This document shows positions 1 through 8,260 of a DNA stretch of 64,000 nucleotides, piece by piece. The stretch is from GCA-002722245 sp038154685. GTDB taxonomy: Bacteria > Bacteroidota > Bacteroidia > Flavobacteriales_C > GCA-002722245. The notes beneath the pieces were generated by a model. That model was not told where the DNA came from. It ran no database searches and saw only the letters and a program-made list of their open reading frames with translations. The stretch is from NCBI GenBank assembly GCA_038154685.1, contig JAYPYW010000007.1, positions 1 through 64,000 on the forward strand, written 5' to 3'. A program made the position numbers and the translations under genes. How positions within the stretch are numbered: position 1 is the first letter of the stretch; each line of letters opens with the position of its first letter.

Positions 1-2325
1 ACCATATCCATACCCATATCCATAACCGTATTTACCGTATCCACCGTATTTTTTTCCTCCGCCGGATCCATTTAAAATAACAGATAGGTTATTAATTCCC
101 TTTTTATCTCTTAGCATTTGAATATTCTTTAAGAAGACTTTCTTAGAGAAGTGTGCTCTAACTATATAAATAGGATAGTCAACCTTAGAAATAATAGGTA
201 AGGCATCAGTAACAATTCCAACGGGTGGAGTATCAATTACGATGACATCATAGAGTTCTTTTAGTTCTTCTATTACTTCACTCATTCTGTTACTAATAAT
301 TAGTTCAGAAGGATTCGGAGGTATTGGACCAGCAGTGATAAAATGCAGGTTTTCCAGATTACTTTCTTGAATACATTCTTGAAGACTTGTTTTTCCTATC
401 AATAGCGTACTCATTCCAACTGTATTCTGTACGTTAAAACCAATGTGTGTTTTTGGTTTTCTCATATCTAAATCTAGTATGATTACTTTCTTTTCTGAAA
501 AAGCAATTATACCTCCAAGGTTAATAGCAACAAATGTTTTTCCTTCCCCTGAAATAGTAGATGTTACAGTAAGTACTTTTGAACCTTCATCATGAGAAAT
601 GAATTGTAGGTTAGAACGGATGGATCTAAAAGCTTCAGACATTAACGATTTAGGGTTTTTATCTACAATTAATTGAGATACTGGAATAACATCTTTATAA
701 GATGGAACCATACCTAAAACAGGAATGTTATTAGTGTATTTCGATACATCCGAGATGTTTGAAACAGTATTGTGCAGCAAGTATTTAACAACCACAACAA
801 TTAAACCTATAACTATTCCAATACCTATTAAAATTGGATAAGAAGCATCTTTGTCCGGAGAAATGGGATAAGGGTTAGCTCTTGCAGGCTCAATGATTTC
901 ATTGTCGGAAACAAAACCAGCTCTAACCATTTCATATTCTGCCTTTTTTGATAATAACTTTGAATAATATTCACTGTTGATGTCATACATCCTGTTTAAG
1001 TGAAGGTAATCTGTATTATGATTAAAGTTTAGGTCGTTTGTTTTTTTAGATATTTCATAGCTAGTAAGCCTATCATTAATGGCAATAAGGCTTTCTTCCA
1101 TATCATTAATAAGATTCGCAACAACTTCCTTTAAATCATTTATTTCTAGAGAAATTTGAAAGTCTATTTCTTTTACTTCAAAAGATTCCTCAGTTAATCT
1201 AAAGATTAGAGACCTTCTTTGAGATAATAATTGTTTTAGTTTAACCCCAACAGAGCTTATATATTCATTACCCGAGTTTAATAAAAGTAAAGAGTATAAC
1301 TCATCATAACTAATTTTATTAGATAAAGATTGCTGGAATTTTTTGAATTCTTTGATTTTCAATTCAACTTCAAGTAACTCCAATTCATCTTTTGATTTTA
1401 GTGTATTGGTTAATTTGTCAATATCAATAGAAGAACCCAATAATTCCTCTTGTTCCAAGTCCTTATAAGGTTTTAATAATCTTTGATAATATTCTAATTT
1501 CTTGTTGATTTTTAGGATTTGATCATCAGTAAATTGAATCATTTGGTTGGCAGATTCCTTCTTCTTAGCAATGTTTGAAACCAAGAATGAGGAAGCCAAG
1601 CTATTCACAATGTCAGCACATTTTTTTGGATGGTTTCCGGCGTAACTAATTTTTATTGTTTTGGCTCCAGAGTTTTGAATATTTACAGATAGGCCTTGTA
1701 AATATTTGTTTGTTATGGCGCTTTTATCTACAATTTTAAAAATGAATTTATTTGGCGAGTCGTTAAGTGCATTCCACTGAGCATTACTTATGTTTATTTT
1801 AAGCTCAAGCTGATCAACAGAAATCCATTTATTTTTTGGAGCGATTACTTTAACTATGCTGTCATTAGCTTCATAAGCCAAAACAACAACTCCCTTTTTG
1901 AAGTAAACGGTGAATGGTTTATTGTAAATAGATTTATCCTTTACTTGAAAGGATAATTTAAATGGGTTAGAGTTATAATTTTCCGTATTTAAAAATTTCC
2001 CTTTTGAGTAATAATCAACATCAAGATTCAGCCCAATAAGTGATTCGCTTAAAAGTTTTTTTGACTTTAACCTACTTAATTCACCAACTAAGTTTGTTTC
2101 GTAGATGTTTTCGAATTTCATCATTCGATTAACCTCATTTTTTTCTCCAATTTTTACAATTGTTGAAGCAGAATATTGAGGTGTTGTGTACCTGTTGTAC
2201 AGAAATGCTGTGCCAAAACCTATTAAAACTAATATGATAATTAGATATAAGTTTTTCTTAATGATAAGAATCGCAAGTCCTAAATCAAACTCGTCATTCA
2301 ATACCGAAAGTTTTTCTTTTTCCAT
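1..2325 (-). CDS. wzc: Polysaccharide export tyrosine autokinase (Wzc/BY-kinase), C-terminus outside window
   Basis: Inner-membrane co-polymerase and tyrosine kinase that controls polysaccharide chain length and export with the outer-membrane partner encoded just upstream. Reading from ATG 2325, 775 codons are open to the window edge, so the stop lies outside. There is a transmembrane segment at about residues 18-42, a periplasmic Wzz-like part with coiled-coil character, a second transmembrane segment near residue 500, then a cytoplasmic ATPase with Walker A SGEGKT (K596), Walker A' ILDLDMRKP and Walker B VIVIDTPP. The last visible codons form a Gly-Tyr rich tail (alternating GY), the usual site of autophosphorylation. 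It starts 2 bases after the stop of the Wza-type gene, so they are co-transcribed. Identity is firm; polymer specificity cannot be read. Confidence 0.95.
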   Translation of the reverse strand, partial: MEKEKLSVLNDEFDLGLAILIIKKNLYLIIILVLIGFGTAFLYNRYTTPQYSASTIVKIGEKNEVNRMMKFENIYETNLVGELSRLKSKKLLSESLIGLNLDVDYYSKGKFLNTENYNSNPFKLSFQVKDKSIYNKPFTVYFKKGVVVLAYEANDSIVKVIAPKNKWISVDQLELKINISNAQWNALNDSPNKFIFKIVDKSAITNKYLQGLSVNIQNSGAKTIKISYAGNHPKKCADIVNSLASSFLVSNIAKKKESANQMIQFTDDQILKINKKLEYYQRLLKPYKDLEQEELLGSSIDIDKLTNTLKSKDELELLEVELKIKEFKKFQQSLSNKISYDELYSLLLLNSGNEYISSVGVKLKQLLSQRRSLIFRLTEESFEVKEIDFQISLEINDLKEVVANLINDMEESLIAINDRLTSYEISKKTNDLNFNHNTDYLHLNRMYDINSEYYSKLLSKKAEYEMVRAGFVSDNEIIEPARANPYPISPDKDASYPILIGIGIVIGLIVVVVKYLLHNTVSNISDVSKYTNNIPVLGMVPSYKDVIPVSQLIVDKNPKSLMSEAFRSIRSNLQFISHDEGSKVLTVTSTISGEGKTFVAINLGGIIAFSEKKVIILDLDMRKPKTHIGFNVQNTVGMSTLLIGKTSLQECIQESNLENLHFITAGPIPPNPSELIISNRMSEVIEELKELYDVIVIDTPPVGIVTDALPIISKVDYPIYIVRAHFSKKVFLKNIQMLRDKKGINNLSVILNGSGGGKKYGGYGKYGYGYGYGYG

Positions 2326-2327
2326 CT

Positions 2328-3149
2328 TTAGTTTTGTGGCTGAGTTAATGTATAAACTATAAGTAAAGAGCCTAAAAATGACATTGTTGCACTAATGTCC
2401 TCTGAAATACGAGATCCATAATTAATAAACGGGTCAACATAAATGATATCACCAGCTTGAAGATTTAAATTGGCTTGTTTCATACCATCAATGGTAGATA
2501 AGTCCACTAAATAAATATCTGGATTTTTCAAGTCTCCTCTTATCAGTTTAATCCTACTGGCATTACCCTCGGAGTAAATTCCACCAGCCATAGCAAGTGC
2601 TTCAAAAAGAGTTGTGTTATGGTTAAACAGTTGTATAACAGAGGATTCATAACCACCCCAGAATAGAAAAACTCTTCTGTTCCAAACCCTAGCAATTACA
2701 AATGGAGAGTTTACATGAGTTTCTAAAAGTTTTTCAAATTTATCCTCTAGTTCACCTAGTGTAAGCCCCACAACATTAACGCTACCAATTATAGGAACTT
2801 TAATAGTGCTATCTGGCCTTACTTTAAAACCAAAGTTACGATTTTGTTGTCCATTTTGACTACCTCCAACACCTCCGGAACCACCAATGCTACCACCGCC
2901 GAATCCCTGACGATTATTACCGTTTAAACCTCCACCACCAAGAGCAACTGCGTTATAACCAGAGTTGGAGTACATTTGAATTGCAATTTCATCATCTACT
3001 GCAATTCGGTATTCTTCTTTATAATTTACTGAATCAACAAATTCCTTGAATTTGTAATTCGTTGGGGTTTTAAGCATTCTACTTTTGTCCAAAGTAGTAC
3101 AACTGGATAATCCAATTGCCGCGATTATAATTGCAAATACTATTCTCAT
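2328..3149 (-). CDS. wza: Polysaccharide export lipoprotein, Wza-like (SLBB domain)
   Basis: Outer-membrane polysaccharide export protein of the Poly_export/SLBB family, expected to form the exit channel used with the Wzc-type kinase. A lipoprotein signal is visible, with the lipobox LSSC putting the lipidated cysteine at residue 17. The Poly_export core follows (VDDEIAIQMYS, then VRPDSTIKVPIIGSVNV), then an SLBB-like segment around residues 160-240, and a hydrophobic C-terminal stretch. A Gly/Asn/Gln-rich low-complexity insert at about residues 70-104 sits inside the export domain and is unusual. At 273 residues it is shorter than E. coli Wza, as is common in Bacteroidota. It overlaps the upstream GT4 stop by 4 bases. 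Confidence 0.92.
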   Translation of the reverse strand: MRIVFAIIIAAIGLSSCTTLDKSRMLKTPTNYKFKEFVDSVNYKEEYRIAVDDEIAIQMYSNSGYNAVALGGGGLNGNNRQGFGGGSIGGSGGVGGSQNGQQNRNFGFKVRPDSTIKVPIIGSVNVVGLTLGELEDKFEKLLETHVNSPFVIARVWNRRVFLFWGGYESSVIQLFNHNTTLFEALAMAGGIYSEGNASRIKLIRGDLKNPDIYLVDLSTIDGMKQANLNLQAGDIIYVDPFINYGSRISEDISATMSFLGSLLIVYTLTQPQN

Positions 3150-4333
3150 TTCTTTAAAAGCTTTTTATAAAGTTGGTCAATGTCATTCACTAATCTAGTA
3201 TAGCTAAATTGATCCTTAACATGATTCCAACCCTCTTTTTGCATTAATTCCCTTTTGTTCTCGTCTTCAACTAATTCTAAAAGGTTTTTACCGTAAGATT
3301 CAACATCTTCAATTTCGCTTAGTAAACCAGTTTTATTTTGGATAACAACATTTTCAATACCTCCTACATTAGTAGAAATTATAGGGTTGTTAGCCGCTTG
3401 GGCCTCAATTAAACTAACAGGAGTCCCTTCGTTTAAACTGGATAAAGCAATTATGTCCATCCCGGCGTTTACAACATCAATATTTTTAATCCAAGATGTA
3501 AAGGTTAAAGGAGCTTTTCTTAATTCTATATTACTTCTACAAAAGTCGATTCCAAGTTCTTGCGCTAAGGAAATTATTTCGTCTCTTGATTCTCCATCTC
3601 CAACAATAAAAGCTCTTACTTTCTTATCCGTATTGTCCAGAACATATTTTAGACCTTGAAGAAACAATTTGTGGTTTTTAATTGGCACTAATCTTCCAAT
3701 GATTCCAATTGCAATTTCATCATCTTCAATTTGGTACTCAGTTCTAAAAACTGCCCTCTTTTTATCTAAATCAACCTGGAATCTTTGTAAATCAAATCCC
3801 AAAGGAACGACTTCAATTTTTTCTAGCGGGGCTATTTTATGGATCTCTCCAAGTTCTCTTTTTTGAATATCAGAAATAGCAACAATTGCAGAACTTTTCT
3901 CAGCAAGCCTCTTTTCAATCCTTTTAAATATTGTAGTTTTTGCTTTGCTAAAATAACTGTGGAATACATGACCGTGAAAGGTGTGAACTACCGCTGGTAC
4001 ATTACATGCAAAAGCAGCCATTCTGCCTAAAGTTCCTGCTTTTGAAGCATGCGTGTGAACTATGTCAGGTTTGAATTCTTCAATGATTTGCTTTATTTTT
4101 TTGTAAGCCGTGTAATCATTTCCAAATCTAATTGCCCTTCTCATTTCCGGTATAATTACAGGATCGATGTTGAGGTCATCCAAAATATGTTGAGATGAAT
4201 CTTCGCTTTCTTCCTTATCTCCTCCGATTAATAATGTCTCGTATTCTTTAGGGAGATATTTGGTTAAATAAGCTGCATTATAGGTTGGTCCACCTAAATT
4301 AAACCTATTAATTATCCTTAAAACCTTTGGCAT
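3146..4333 (-). CDS. Glycosyltransferase family 4
   Basis: GT-B fold retaining glycosyltransferase, 395 residues, likely adding a sugar to a lipid-linked glycan at the cytoplasmic face. The N-terminal acceptor domain begins LRIINRFNLGGPTYN, with a conserved DIVHTHASKAG region; the donor domain contains IIGRLVPIKNH, then the EGTPVSLIEAQAANNPI motif typical of GT4 enzymes. ATG 4333 is the start; the stop overlaps the next gene by 4 bases (ATGA), giving an operon GT4-wza-wzc. Donor and linkage cannot be predicted. Confidence 0.92.
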   Translation of the reverse strand: MPKVLRIINRFNLGGPTYNAAYLTKYLPKEYETLLIGGDKEESEDSSQHILDDLNIDPVIIPEMRRAIRFGNDYTAYKKIKQIIEEFKPDIVHTHASKAGTLGRMAAFACNVPAVVHTFHGHVFHSYFSKAKTTIFKRIEKRLAEKSSAIVAISDIQKRELGEIHKIAPLEKIEVVPLGFDLQRFQVDLDKKRAVFRTEYQIEDDEIAIGIIGRLVPIKNHKLFLQGLKYVLDNTDKKVRAFIVGDGESRDEIISLAQELGIDFCRSNIELRKAPLTFTSWIKNIDVVNAGMDIIALSSLNEGTPVSLIEAQAANNPIISTNVGGIENVVIQNKTGLLSEIEDVESYGKNLLELVEDENKRELMQKEGWNHVKDQFSYTRLVNDIDQLYKKLLKK

Positions 4334-4406
4334 TCTTGCTTTTAATCAAGCGCTAAAATAAGAAAAATAGTACAGAAGATGTCTTTTTAAAGGATTGTTT
4401 CCTACT

Positions 4407-4502
4407 TTAATTCATCCATTTTTTCCACCAGTGTTGAAAAACTATTAAAGCCCAAGTTGTGGCAGCTGAATCGGCGGGGCGTGAGGAGTTTAGCTTTTTT
4501 AA
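4407..4502 (-). pseudogene. In-frame C-terminal remnant of the asparagine synthase gene
   Basis: Directly after the TGA at 4503-4505, the same reading frame encodes 31 residues running from LKKLNSSRPAD to TTWALIVFQHWWKKWMN and ends with TAA at 4407-4409. The WALIVFQHWW block is the hallmark C-terminus of WbpS-type amidotransferases, so this is the missing end of the gene, not intergenic DNA. The conservation suggests that the stop is recent or artefactual. Confidence 0.8.
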
Positions 4503-6287
4503 TCACGCTTCAACTTGCGTCCAATTTAGTATTCCTTGACTTTCGATGAAATCTCTGTTTAAATAATTGTCTTTTATTTCAGTAGCTAATTCACCCCTAA
4601 ACCATTTAAGTAGTGGTACTTCAAAGCCATGTTTTGGTCTTTTAAACAAGTCTTCAGGAAGGTCTGGACGAAATGTTTCCTGTAAAATTTTCTTTTTGAT
4701 GCCTTGTTGGATTTTGAAAGCAGAAGGAATTTGAAAAGCAAATTCTACGACTCTGTGATCTAAAAATGGAACTCTAACTTCCAAGCTATTATTCATGCTG
4801 TTCATATCCACTTTTGTAAGCATGTCTCCTACTAAAACTTGTTGAACATCTTGATACAAAACACCATTGAAATCATCCGAGTTTAAATTTTGAGAAAGGA
4901 TTCCCTTCTTTTGATTTTTAAAATCAGATCCTTTGTTTTTAAGGAAACTTCCAGCTTGATCGTCTTTCAGAATCCCAGCCCAATCCCAATATCTTTCGGT
5001 ATTTCCTTTGCTTATACCTTCAGAGAAACGCAAAAGTTGTCGGTTAAGATTTCCAAGCTTTGAGTTTCTGGACTTTGGAAGTGTTTTCCATAGAGGTTTC
5101 CCTAATTTAACCGCGGTGTTTTTTAAACTTTTTTGGCGCGCTAAAAACTCAGCCATATGCTTGTTGTAACCACTAAATATTTCATCGGCACCATCTCCAG
5201 ATAAGGCTACTATAGCCTTTTGACGAGTGTGCATACTTAAAATATTTACAGCTAATCCAGAGCTGTCGGCAAAAGGTTCATCAGTATAATCTAAAACTTT
5301 ATGTAATTGGTTATAAAGGTCGTCGTTCGTAAGTTCAAATACTGTATGATTAGTTTTGTACTTATCCGCAACAAGCTTGGCAAAATGAGTTTCATCAAAT
5401 AAAGGTTCATCCTTGTATCCAATTGAAAAGGTATTGAGGTTTTTAGTGTGTTTTGAAGCTAAGGCTACAATTACAGATGAATCTATTCCTCCACTTAAAA
5501 ACGAACCAATGGGAACATCAGCAACCATTCTATCTTGAACACTTTGTTCTAATATTTCACGTAATTTTTTTTGCGCGTCTTCGTAATTGGAAAAAGAGTA
5601 TTTGTTGGGCTCAAAAGGCAAAGTATAATATTTGCTTATTGAGGCTGATCCGTTTTTGAATTCCAACAATTCACCTGGGTTAAGCTTTTTACATCGTTTT
5701 AAAATTGAGTAGGGCTGTGGAATGTAGTTAAACTTAAGGAATAATTGCAATGAACTTAAATCTAGCTCTTTAGTTATGTTAAAGGAGAAGATTGATTTTA
5801 ATTCAGATCCAAATATTAATTGATGCTCATCTTCGTAAATATGAAGTGGCTTAATTCCAAACCGGTCTCTTGCGATTAAAGTAGTTTGTTCTTCCTTGTC
5901 GTAAAAAGCAAAGCCAAAAAATCCATTTAAATCGTTAATTCCTAGTTTACCGTTCTCTATCAAATGGTAAAGTAAAACTTCAGTGTCGGAGTGTGTTTTA
6001 AAAGTGTACCCTTTTTGCTCAAGCGGTTTTCTTAGTTGTTTGAAGTTGTAAATTTCTCCATTAAAAACCAGGATATATCTACCGTTCTCCGAAACAAATG
6101 GTTGAGTTGCGCCTTCACTTGTGTCAATAATACTTAAACGAGCATGCCCTAATCCAATATTATTGTGGGTAATTGTTCCGGATGCATCTGGACCTCTGTG
6201 GTATAGTTGTTTAACGGCTGCTTTAAGGTTGTTAAAGTTTTGTTTACCCGTTTCGTCTTTAGCGATTATACCAACTATTCCACACAT
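4503..6287 (-). CDS. asnB: Asparagine synthase-like glutamine amidotransferase, ends at an in-frame TGA
   Basis: Class II glutamine amidotransferase of the AsnB family. In polysaccharide loci such proteins probably amidate uronic acids rather than make asparagine. The N-terminal nucleophile is Cys2 (MCGIVGII), with RGPD at 31-34 and FNGEIYNF at 75-82; the ATP-pyrophosphatase loop SGGIDSS is at 265-271. The open frame stops at codon 595 (TGA, 4503-4505), but the same frame continues for 31 codons to TAA 4407-4409 and there encodes the family's conserved C-terminal helix with WALIVFQHWW. Read through, it would be 626 codons, the usual length. Upstream on the minus strand is a -7 box (6311-6318). 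It may be a sequencing error, a recent nonsense mutation or read-through. Confidence 0.88.
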   Translation of the reverse strand: MCGIVGIIAKDETGKQNFNNLKAAVKQLYHRGPDASGTITHNNIGLGHARLSIIDTSEGATQPFVSENGRYILVFNGEIYNFKQLRKPLEQKGYTFKTHSDTEVLLYHLIENGKLGINDLNGFFGFAFYDKEEQTTLIARDRFGIKPLHIYEDEHQLIFGSELKSIFSFNITKELDLSSLQLFLKFNYIPQPYSILKRCKKLNPGELLEFKNGSASISKYYTLPFEPNKYSFSNYEDAQKKLREILEQSVQDRMVADVPIGSFLSGGIDSSVIVALASKHTKNLNTFSIGYKDEPLFDETHFAKLVADKYKTNHTVFELTNDDLYNQLHKVLDYTDEPFADSSGLAVNILSMHTRQKAIVALSGDGADEIFSGYNKHMAEFLARQKSLKNTAVKLGKPLWKTLPKSRNSKLGNLNRQLLRFSEGISKGNTERYWDWAGILKDDQAGSFLKNKGSDFKNQKKGILSQNLNSDDFNGVLYQDVQQVLVGDMLTKVDMNSMNNSLEVRVPFLDHRVVEFAFQIPSAFKIQQGIKKKILQETFRPDLPEDLFKRPKHGFEVPLLKWFRGELATEIKDNYLNRDFIESQGILNWTQVEA

Positions 6288-6310
6288 AGAAATTCAAACA
6301 GAATTGAATT

Positions 6311-6318
6311 CAAATATA
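6311..6318 (-). promoter_or_regulatory. Bacteroidota -7 box for the amidotransferase gene
   Basis: TATATTTG on the minus strand matches TAnnTTTG, 23 bases before ATG 6287. No well-placed -33 TTTG was found. Confidence 0.5.
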
Positions 6319-6329
6319 GCCAAACAAAC

Positions 6330-7316
6330 TTACTTGAAAGTAACGTAAATGGTATAGCTTCTAGGTATTCTCTTTTTTCCTTTATTCCAGTTAGTAAGAT
6401 TAAGTGTTGTTTCTTGAATTATTTGTTGCAATTCAGGTGATACAATTGAAAGTACATTCAAGTCTTTTACCTTTCCTTTTTGAGTTACATTGAATTTAAA
6501 AACAATTGATGAATTCCGTTCAGGTACATCTGTATCTTTAACCTTATCCTTTAGCTTAGAAAATAGTTCTTTTTCCAAGGCAGATTTACCCCCGCTGTAG
6601 CTGACTAAATCTGTGAAAGAGTACTGTAAGTCTTTGTATTTCTGATCAACATCCTCAGTTACTGTTATGTTTCTTACTTGTCTTTCTTCTTTAACCGCTA
6701 CATATTCTACCTTTTCTTGTTTTTGTGCAGACCTTTTTATTTCGTCTTCTTTTGAAGCTTTCTTTTCTGGGGTGGATTCTTTTTCAATTGGGCCTGTAAT
6801 CGAAGTGTCCTCTTGATTTTTAGTTTCGATATTTGGTAATTCTTTTAAATCCTGATTTTCGATTTTGACTTCAACTGGGGGATCAAGGTTTTCATTTGAT
6901 TGCTCAATTACTTGAGGGTTTGTTTCTTGTATAATAGAAGTATTACCGTTAGAATACTCAGGATCTTGGTTAATTGTATTTTTAACCTTCGTTTCCTCTA
7001 TAATAGGACTCTCCGAAGGCAATAAAAAAGTAGCTATTACTACTATAACTCCTAAGCTAATAATTCCTCCAATTAGATATTTGCCAATACTATTACTAGG
7101 TGCGGCTGGATACTTAGTACCAATGGAATCTGATATTCTGGCAACGGCTGCTAAGTTTTCTTCATCAATCAACTCAATTGCTGATTTGGATAAATCGCAA
7201 TTATCTAACTTATCCTCAAAATTTTTGATCATGTCAGGATTGTTAGAGTTTTTAACCAATAACTCTAACTCTTCTTGGGTAAGCCCTAAGTTGATATCAT
7301 TATTTCCTTTATCCAT
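6330..7316 (-). CDS. Membrane protein with TonB-like C-terminus, putative sigma-factor partner
   Basis: 328 residues, starting inside the 3' end of the ECF sigma gene (8-base overlap), the position where Bacteroidota anti-sigma factors are encoded. An acidic cytoplasmic region of about 80 residues is followed by one transmembrane helix (about 80-99). A long Glu/Lys/Pro-rich periplasmic linker comes next, then a C-terminal domain (about 250-328) with the pattern FKFNVTQKGKVKDLNVLSIV...NWNKGKK, which resembles the TonB_C/energy-transducer fold. I infer an anti-sigma role from position and topology. No recognisable zinc anti-sigma motif is seen, so it could instead be a TonB-like protein co-expressed with the sigma factor. 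Confidence 0.6.
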   Translation of the reverse strand: MDKGNNDINLGLTQEELELLVKNSNNPDMIKNFEDKLDNCDLSKSAIELIDEENLAAVARISDSIGTKYPAAPSNSIGKYLIGGIISLGVIVVIATFLLPSESPIIEETKVKNTINQDPEYSNGNTSIIQETNPQVIEQSNENLDPPVEVKIENQDLKELPNIETKNQEDTSITGPIEKESTPEKKASKEDEIKRSAQKQEKVEYVAVKEERQVRNITVTEDVDQKYKDLQYSFTDLVSYSGGKSALEKELFSKLKDKVKDTDVPERNSSIVFKFNVTQKGKVKDLNVLSIVSPELQQIIQETTLNLTNWNKGKKRIPRSYTIYVTFK

Positions 7317-7869
7317 TATCGCTTATCAGCAATTTTAAATTCCTTTTACCATTTTGAATATGACTTTTAACCTCCTTTATCGTTAAACCGGTCTTATTCG
7401 AAATTTCCTTGTAGCTCAAACCTTTGAAATAAAACAGTTCAATACAATCTTTTTGATTAGGTTTTATCTCAGCTAGTGATTTTTTAAGGGTTTCAACCCT
7501 TTTTTGAAGAATTAACTCTCTTTCCAAAATATCTTCAAATTCATCATTAGATTCTATTTCATCACTAGACTCAGTTGCTACAGGTTCTTTTTTAATTTTG
7601 AAGCAGTGAAATTTTGTTACACTATATATCCAAGCATTGAAGTTTTTTACATCGTGCTTTTTTAAATCGGTAACAATCGTTTCAAAAATTTCATGAACCA
7701 CATCTTTAGCCCTTTCCTCATTTTTTAATATTCCAATTGCAATAGAAGCAACAAGGTGAGCATATCTATTAAAAAGAACTCCTAAGGCATTCATATCGTT
7801 TGCAGACTTATAAAAGTCAACTAACTTCCTGTCTGGAAGTGAATTGTATTTGTTTTTTCTGCTAAACAC
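7309..7869 (-). CDS. ECF-type RNA polymerase sigma factor
   Basis: Sigma-70 family, extracytoplasmic-function group, 186 residues. Region 2 is seen around residues 25-90 (NALGVLFNRYAHLV, then AKDVVHEIFETIV, then the NAWIYSVTKFHCF segment) and region 4 around 130-177 (QKDCIELFYFKGLSYKEIS, then an SHIQNGKRNLK recognition helix). The start is GTG at 7867-7869; no in-frame ATG would keep region 2. It overlaps its downstream partner by 8 bases. Its own target promoter is not visible. Confidence 0.88.
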   Translation of the reverse strand: MFSRKNKYNSLPDRKLVDFYKSANDMNALGVLFNRYAHLVASIAIGILKNEERAKDVVHEIFETIVTDLKKHDVKNFNAWIYSVTKFHCFKIKKEPVATESSDEIESNDEFEDILERELILQKRVETLKKSLAEIKPNQKDCIELFYFKGLSYKEISNKTGLTIKEVKSHIQNGKRNLKLLISDNG

Positions 7870-8020
7870 TAATCAAGCCTATTTTTAAGGGAGTTAAATT
7901 AAAAAATTCCACAAATGAAAGCACATTTTTATTCCTTATACCGTCAAAAATTAAAAGTGGATAATTTTTTTTCATTTTTTTTTATGGAAATTTCAAAGCG
8001 ATCTCCCTATATGAGTAACT

Positions 8021-8185
8021 ATGAGAAATATACTACTGATTACTACTGTTTTTACTGGGATTTTACTTACAAGTTGCAAAACTACATCCCATGTTTGTGA
8101 TGCTTATACTTTTGAGTTAAAAAAGCAAAAAATGAAAGAGTTAAAAGAAATAGCTGTAATAGCTAACGAAAACGTACATAACTAA
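8021..8185 (+). CDS. Small lipoprotein, 54 residues
   Basis: An ATG at 8021 opens a 54-residue frame ending at TAA 8183-8185. It has a short positively charged N-terminus (MRN), a hydrophobic stretch ILLITTVFTGILL and the lipobox LTSC, so Cys19 should be lipidated and the mature protein would be only about 36 residues, rich in Lys and Glu. It is followed by a strong terminator, which supports a real transcription unit. No family is recognised. Confidence 0.6.
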   Translation: MRNILLITTVFTGILLTSCKTTSHVCDAYTFELKKQKMKELKEIAVIANENVHN

Positions 8186-8211
8186 ACATCCTTCCTATAG
8201 ATTGTCAATGA

Positions 8212-8241
8212 AGAGCAGTGGCCTTTGGTCATTGCTTTTTT
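8212..8241 (+). terminator. Rho-independent terminator after the small lipoprotein gene
   Basis: GCAGTGGCC (8215-8223) pairs with GGTCATTGC (8227-8235) across a TTT loop, a 9-bp stem with two G-T pairs, extended by A8214-T8236, followed by a T run to 8241. Confidence 0.8.
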
Positions 8242-8253
8242 ATTTTAATTTTG
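8224..8253 (+). promoter_or_regulatory. Promoter of the DUF5686 gene (-33 TTTG, -7 TAATTTTG)
   Basis: TTTG at 8224-8227 and TAATTTTG at 8246-8253 are separated by 18 bases, the Bacteroidota arrangement. The -7 box ends 7 bases before ATG 8261, so the transcript should be leaderless or nearly so. The -33 element lies in the terminator hairpin of the preceding gene. Confidence 0.7.
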
Positions 8254-8260
8254 CGGGCCC

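Noticed and set aside
3387..4030. Plus-strand frames inside the GT4 gene
   Set aside because: They are antisense shadows with low-complexity sequence and no promoter or family match.
4400..4502. Frameshift at the end of the AsnB-like gene
   Set aside because: The lost C-terminus is in the same frame as the gene, so a single stop codon, not a shift, explains it.
7915..8100. 61-codon plus-strand frame
   Set aside because: It overlaps the 54-codon lipoprotein gene in another frame; the latter has a clear signal peptide, lipobox and terminator.
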